Below are positions 6,841 through 10,000 of a stretch of 10,000 bases of DNA, one piece after another. The stretch lies in the NCBI GenBank assembly GCA_009663005.1, contig VIGQ01000050.1:55001-65000 (forward strand). Direction: 5' to 3'. The notes under the pieces are model-generated. The model saw only the letters and a program-made list of their open reading frames with translations. It did no database searches and was not told the origin of the DNA. A program made the translations under genes and the position numbers. Position 1 is the first letter of the stretch. Each line of letters opens with the position of its first letter. This DNA is from Actinidia chinensis (lineage: Eukaryota; Streptophyta; Magnoliopsida; Ericales; Actinidiaceae).

Positions 6841-6995
6841 TATATTAAATTATAATTTTTTTAAATATATTTTTTCATTTAAATAATTTTTTATATTTAT
6901 TAATTATATTACCAGTTGAACCGGTTGAACCGCGGTTGAACCATTGAACCAGTATCTTGACCGATTCAAGTACCGGTTCCGTTCTGATAACTATG

Positions 6996-7003
6996 CTTTT
7001 CGG
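6996..7003 (+). repeat. 8-bp target site duplication, right copy
   Basis: CTTTTCGG directly follows the right terminal repeat and is identical to the left copy at 6146-6153. Confidence 0.92.
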
Positions 7004-7154
7004 TGAATTTTTCATAGATAAATTTATCTTTAAAAAATAAAGAGTAAAATTTATCTTTGAAAAAGTTCTCCAAAAAATTGTCAAAGGTTCGCCGTTGAAG
7101 TTTCCAGATAAGTCATTGGCCTACGGCCGGAAAGTGGCCTCTGACCGCTAGTGG

Positions 7155-7930
7155 AAATTTCTAGAGAGGATAGAGATAGTGGGCATGTAGTGAGAAATAA
7201 GAAGGGGTGTAGAGAGTACAAGAATATTTTTGTCTAATATGATTAAAACATGAGTTTGGTATTATATTTTTATGACATGGATCACATGTGTTTAAAAATT
7301 AGTCGGATGAACTTTAAAGTGAAGCCCCCAAATAATAAAAAAACTATAACAAACATGCAATGGTAATTTAGTACATAAATAGCCATTAAATTATGTGATT
7401 TGTGTCACTTTGTCTTTCAAGTTTTATTTTTTTCAATTTCATACCTTAAGTTTTCAAATCGAATCAAAATGATCAAATTTCAAACTCAGTCAGAATTGTT
7501 AAGTGAAATATTGGCTATACAACACTGGAAAAATTTAGAATTGAAAAAAAAGGATAAATTAAAAATATTTATGTTACACCACAATGGACAAAACTTATCT
7601 TTGAATAGAGAACTTATTAGAAATTAATTATAATTTAGTAATATCTGACGTAGTTTTGTTTAAGTGTTTGAATAATTTAACGATTTTATCTAAATTATTC
7701 AAATAGTAAAATTATGAGATCAAGAATCATATATTTTTTTCTTTAGAATTTCAATGATTTAAACATTGTCTTACACATTATATGGATGAAGTTGTCAAAA
7801 TTCATATGGACCCTACACATGTTAAGTAGAAAGATCCACGCACATGAAGTTGTCAAAAATCTAGAATTGAAAAAAAAAATTATTGGATAAATAATATTTT
7901 TCCTTAACAAAAAGTGACGAATAAGATCTG
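7155..7930. other. AT-rich region with short dispersed repeats, no gene seen
   Basis: No coding frame is credible. Two short direct repeats link its parts. AAAAATTTAGAATTGAAAAA (from 7529) recurs as AAAAATCTAGAATTGAAAAA (from 7855). ATGAAGTTGTCAAAA occurs exactly at 7786-7800 and 7844-7858. The stretch around 7360-7500 (sequence resembling ACTTTGTCTTTCAAG...CAAATCGAATCAAAATG) has the feel of a dispersed plant repeat, but I cannot name it. Confidence 0.5.
7786..7858 (+). repeat. Pair of 15-bp direct repeats
   Basis: ATGAAGTTGTCAAAA is found at 7786-7800 and again at 7844-7858, 58 bp apart and identical. It may be a trace of a local duplication. Confidence 0.8.
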
Positions 7931-8494
7931 AGATGCTTCTGGCCAAGACTCGCAATAGTAACCCCAAAAGGAAGCGTAGCCATTCACTCAAGGCATGCTT
8001 GGTTCTTGGGAAGCTTCTAAATGCACACCGATTTTGTCTCAGTGCACCCATGATACTCAATTTTCTTTTAATTTATTATGATTCTGCCCTTAGTCAATTT
8101 TCTATTAGAACAAGAGCGCTGCTACTCAGTCCGATCGGCTTGGAAATCCGATCCGACCCACCTCTTTTTAATGTGGATGTTGATATGGAATCCACGTCTG
8201 CCATAAGAAGAATTAAAAATAAAAAAAGATTAATTACAAATTATCCCCTAATTACTCATATTTTTCAGTTATTCCATTAAATTGAAAAACATTACAATTC
8301 GTCACCTTCAACTATCAATTTTAGGACTTAGAACATTAGCCTAAGTCAGATAAAAAAATCTAGCCCAAATAAAGCCTTAATGATACATATGTAAAGCAAA
8401 ATGCCCCAAATCAAAATTTTGTCTTGGGCCTCTAAAAAGGTTGGACAAACATATTTAAGGCCATGGTTGGTTGAAACCAAAAAGGGGAAAATAA
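7931..8494. other. Anonymous region, no gene seen
   Basis: The longest open frame on the plus strand (7933-8280, 115 codons) has no recognisable motif and biased AT-driven composition, so I do not call a gene. A hairpin-like segment at about 8402-8430 pairs GCCCCAA with TTGGGC around CAAAATTTTG, and GCCTTAA at 8373-8379 is complemented by TTAAGGC at 8456-8462. This suggests a small decayed MITE. Confidence 0.4.
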
Positions 8495-8795
8495 GGGCAT
8501 GTTTGGTTGAGCACCCAATAAAGAAGGGTGTTATTGTCATAATATTTAATTTTTTATAACCTTTTATCAATGCCTGACAGACTACTGCTTTGTTTGTACC
8601 CGAATGGTCAAGTAGTTCGGACTACTTGAGGGACTAATAAAACCATGGAACACCCCGGGACAAAGTTTGTCCCAAGTATGGAGGACTATTGGATCTACTC
8701 AGACTAGTAGTCTGAAAGCCATTTTGAAAAATAAACGCGTAACTGGACTGAACTTGTAGTCCAGTCCGGTCTAGTCCGGGTAATCAAACATGCCC
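8495..8795. mobile_element. MITE-like inverted-repeat element
   Basis: The left end GGGCATGTTTGGTT (8495-8508) is mirrored at the right end by AATCAAACATGCCC (8782-8795), one mismatch in 14. Ends of this type occur in plant PIF/Harbinger (Tourist-like) MITEs. No matching 3-bp target duplication is visible (TAA before, AGA after), so the superfamily is not settled. The interior holds several palindromes: GGGACAAAGTTTGTCCC (8657-8673), CAGACTAGTAGTCTG (8700-8714) and ACTGGACT...AGTCCAGT (8742-8765). A second candidate left end lies near 8590, where TTTGTTTGTACCCG resembles the complement of the right end, so two related elements may overlap. Confidence 0.55.
8657..8673. repeat. Perfect 17-bp palindrome within the MITE
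   Basis: GGGACAAA and TTTGTCCC flank a single G. It is one of three palindromes in 110 bp and would form a tight hairpin in single-stranded DNA or RNA. Confidence 0.9.
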
Positions 8796-9292
8796 AGAAG
8801 GTATTAAATATACAACTTAAAATACCGAAGGAGGTAAGTGTTTGAGTACAAACATCACAAAAGGGGGGGGCGCTTCTAACTCGGAAAAGGTTAGAGTCAA
8901 AAGGGTTACTGTTAATTTACTCAAGTTGAAACACGGTGGCCTAGTTGCATGGCATGCCGCGTAAGTCCGATCCATAGTCGAGAGGATTAGCATGGAGGAT
9001 TTATCATTTTTATTAGCCCAACACCTTTGCCAGGGCAAAATTATATTCACTTCTCTTGAAATTTCTAACAAATACAGAACATCTATTGTAGTTTTTAAAA
9101 TATCCATAATCTTTTTATTTGTTAAACTCTAATCATAATTTCTCCTACCTTTAACCTTCTATTAGATGATCCTGAAAAACTCAGTATTCATGCTTATTTC
9201 ACCATAATTGGTTTTTATTTGCCAAAAATCCCTCTCCCTACAATTAAAAAACCAATGTCCTCAACTAAACACCAATCTGTTTCACCTCTAAA
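8796..9292. other. Anonymous region, no gene seen
   Basis: An antisense frame (9107-8817, 96 codons) is open but shows no recognisable domain. The sequence has a short G run (8863-8870) and is otherwise mixed then AT-rich towards 9292. I see no terminal repeats, RNA gene or splice structure that would explain it. Confidence 0.5.
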
Positions 9293-9482
9293 CAATGTTT
9301 TAAAAACAGAACGAAACCGGTCGGGTTCACCGGTTTTTTGAACCGTCGATCGGTCGAAAAAAACGGTCCAGTTACCCGTCCTCAAACCGTATTAGTCAAA
9401 ATCAGGTCAAACCCAGTTCAAAACCGCGGTTGAACCGTAAACCCGTCGATTGAACCGGTCGAAGAACCGGACGGTTTCTAAC
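9293..9482. mobile_element. Left end and CCGGTT-rich subterminal region of a second hAT-like element
   Basis: The sequence CAATGTTTTAAAAAC at 9293 resembles the CAGTGTTTTAAAAACCGG-type ends of many plant hAT MITEs. It is followed by about 170 bp packed with AACCGG, GGTTGAACCG and related units, as in the element at 6154-6995. The inner margin GGACGGTTTCTAAC (about 9468-9481) is partly complementary to GAAACCGGTCGG near the left end. No right terminus or second target duplication is seen before base 10000, so the element may continue outside the window or be truncated. Confidence 0.5.
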
Positions 9483-10000
9483 GCGAGATGGGTTTCATTT
9501 TGCGCACACAGAGAGAGAGAGGGGTAGATAGACAGAGTTACAGAGATAGTGCCTTGGAAGGGTGAAGTAAATAGTACCACTTTCACGTTGGTTCTGTCCT
9601 CTTCTCTTTTAAGTAAATCCTCTCTGTCCTCTTTTCTCGCTCTCTCTAGTAATGATATTAGCGGGTTGGCAAAGATTTTGTAGGAAACATGAGGAGGAGG
9701 GAAGGGCGAGCGGTGGCGCCAGGCGGAGGAACTGGTTGGGGGAACCTAGGGTCACTTTAGAGGAGAATGGGTCTGAGATGTTTGGAAATTGAGATGGGTT
9801 ACTCTGACTTTAGAGGAGAAGCTCAGAGATGCGTTTCTGGGAATTTTAAACCCCATTACGCTTAAAAACCTAATATTTAATATAACTCACTTGACCTGTA
9901 ATGTTTAAATTGTTATATTACACCCCAAATCACAATTATTTTTATTTATTATTTTTATAAATCCTTTATGATGTTCACGGTTCGTACGCTCAATAACGGT
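9483..10000. other. GA/CT-rich then AT-rich region, possibly interior of the hAT-like element
   Basis: A GA microsatellite (9511-9523) and CT-rich stretches (about 9598-9650) are followed by a GC-richer patch (9685-9840). A 24-codon plus-strand frame from ATG 9689 ends in TAG and is not credible as a gene. The patch contains a partial duplication: CACTTTAGAGGAGAA near 9754 and GACTTTAGAGGAGAA near 9806, each followed by similar GAGATG...TTT text. The last 150 bp are AT-rich. A captured gene fragment is possible but I recognise none. Confidence 0.4.

Larger units (their letters stand above)
6154..6995. mobile_element. Non-autonomous hAT element carrying a captured gene fragment (Pack-hAT)
   Basis: The element is 842 bp long. 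Its ends are exact inverted repeats, CATAGTTATCAGAAC at 6154-6168 and its complement at 6981-6995; a further GAACCG matches after one mismatch. Perfect 8-bp duplications of CTTTTCGG lie immediately outside. Subterminal regions at about 6166-6308 and 6912-6980 are built of GGTTCAACCGG-like units, as in many plant hAT MITEs. There is no transposase, so it would depend on one supplied from elsewhere. The interior, about 6320-6840, is not transposon-like: it is the 5' end of a plant gene (listed separately). The intact duplication and near-perfect repeats suggest insertion well after the host element decayed. Confidence 0.88.
5945..7154. mobile_element. Older inverted-repeat element, split by a hAT insertion
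   Basis: Long imperfect inverted arms lie on either side of the hAT element. The outer tips read CCACTAGC (5945-5952) and GCTAGTGG (7147-7154). Further in, GGTGAAC...TTTTTGGCGAAC...CCTTTTCAAAAATAAATTT on the left corresponds to the reverse complement of the right arm at about 7095-7030. A repeated motif of the type CAAATAAATTTATC is also found on both sides. Removing the hAT would leave a MITE-like element of about 360 bp with little loop. No target duplication could be identified at the outer tips, so the superfamily is open. Confidence 0.5.

Noticed and set aside
7743..8060. 105-codon minus-strand frame
   Set aside because: It includes homopolymer-coded Phe/Ile runs over repeat-bearing sequence and shows no family resemblance.
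7933..8280. 115-codon plus-strand frame
   Set aside because: No domain or signal is recognisable, the composition follows the AT-rich DNA and there is no supporting structure upstream.
8817..9107. 96-codon minus-strand frame
   Set aside because: It is open but without recognisable motif; it could be a decayed repeat, but I cannot support a gene.

Overview
The window looks like intergenic, transposon-rich nuclear DNA from a flowering plant, most likely a eudicot. The evidence is a decayed plant Ty3/gypsy retrotransposon, AT-rich flanks full of small non-autonomous DNA transposons, and a fragment of a plant-specific LEA-14/NHL-like gene. I see no intact protein-coding gene, rRNA, tRNA or CRISPR array. 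The species cannot be named from the sequence.

Positions 1 to about 4950 hold the 5' part of one LTR retrotransposon on the minus strand. Reading down from high to low coordinates, it has a 5' LTR (about 4950-4164) with a TATA-like box, a primer binding site (about 4163-4146), a short leader, gag (4015-2560), an aspartic protease region, reverse transcriptase with an intact YIDD box, a first RNase H region and a second RNase H region cut by the window edge. RT, RNase H and then a second RNase H beginning with a VDGA motif is the layout of the Tat/Retand/Ogre side of Ty3/gypsy. Every domain is broken by frameshifts or stops, and the protease catalytic Asp appears to be Glu. Integrase and the 3' LTR would lie left of base 1.

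From about 4950 to 5940 the sequence is AT-rich spacer. It holds a coding-like 166-nt stretch bounded by splice-like signals (5230-5395), a 34-bp tandem duplication (5484-5551) and a 40-bp G tract with a single T (5765-5804).

The most interesting part is 5945-7154, a nest of transposons. An older element with long imperfect inverted arms is split by an 842-bp element (6154-6995). The inner element has 15-bp perfect terminal inverted repeats, subterminal GGTTCAACCGG-type repeats and a perfect 8-bp target duplication (CTTTTCGG), which marks it as hAT superfamily. Inside it, on the minus strand, is the 5' part of a LEA-14/NHL-like gene: CT-rich leader, start region and N-terminal exon. It is frameshifted near the start and runs into the transposon's own end repeat. 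This is best read as a gene-capturing (Pack-type) hAT element.

The rest (7155-10000) is AT-rich and mostly anonymous: short direct repeats at 7529-7879, a MITE-like inverted repeat at 8495-8795, and the left end of a second hAT-like, CCGGTT-rich element beginning near 9293, followed by GA/CT-rich sequence to the window end.
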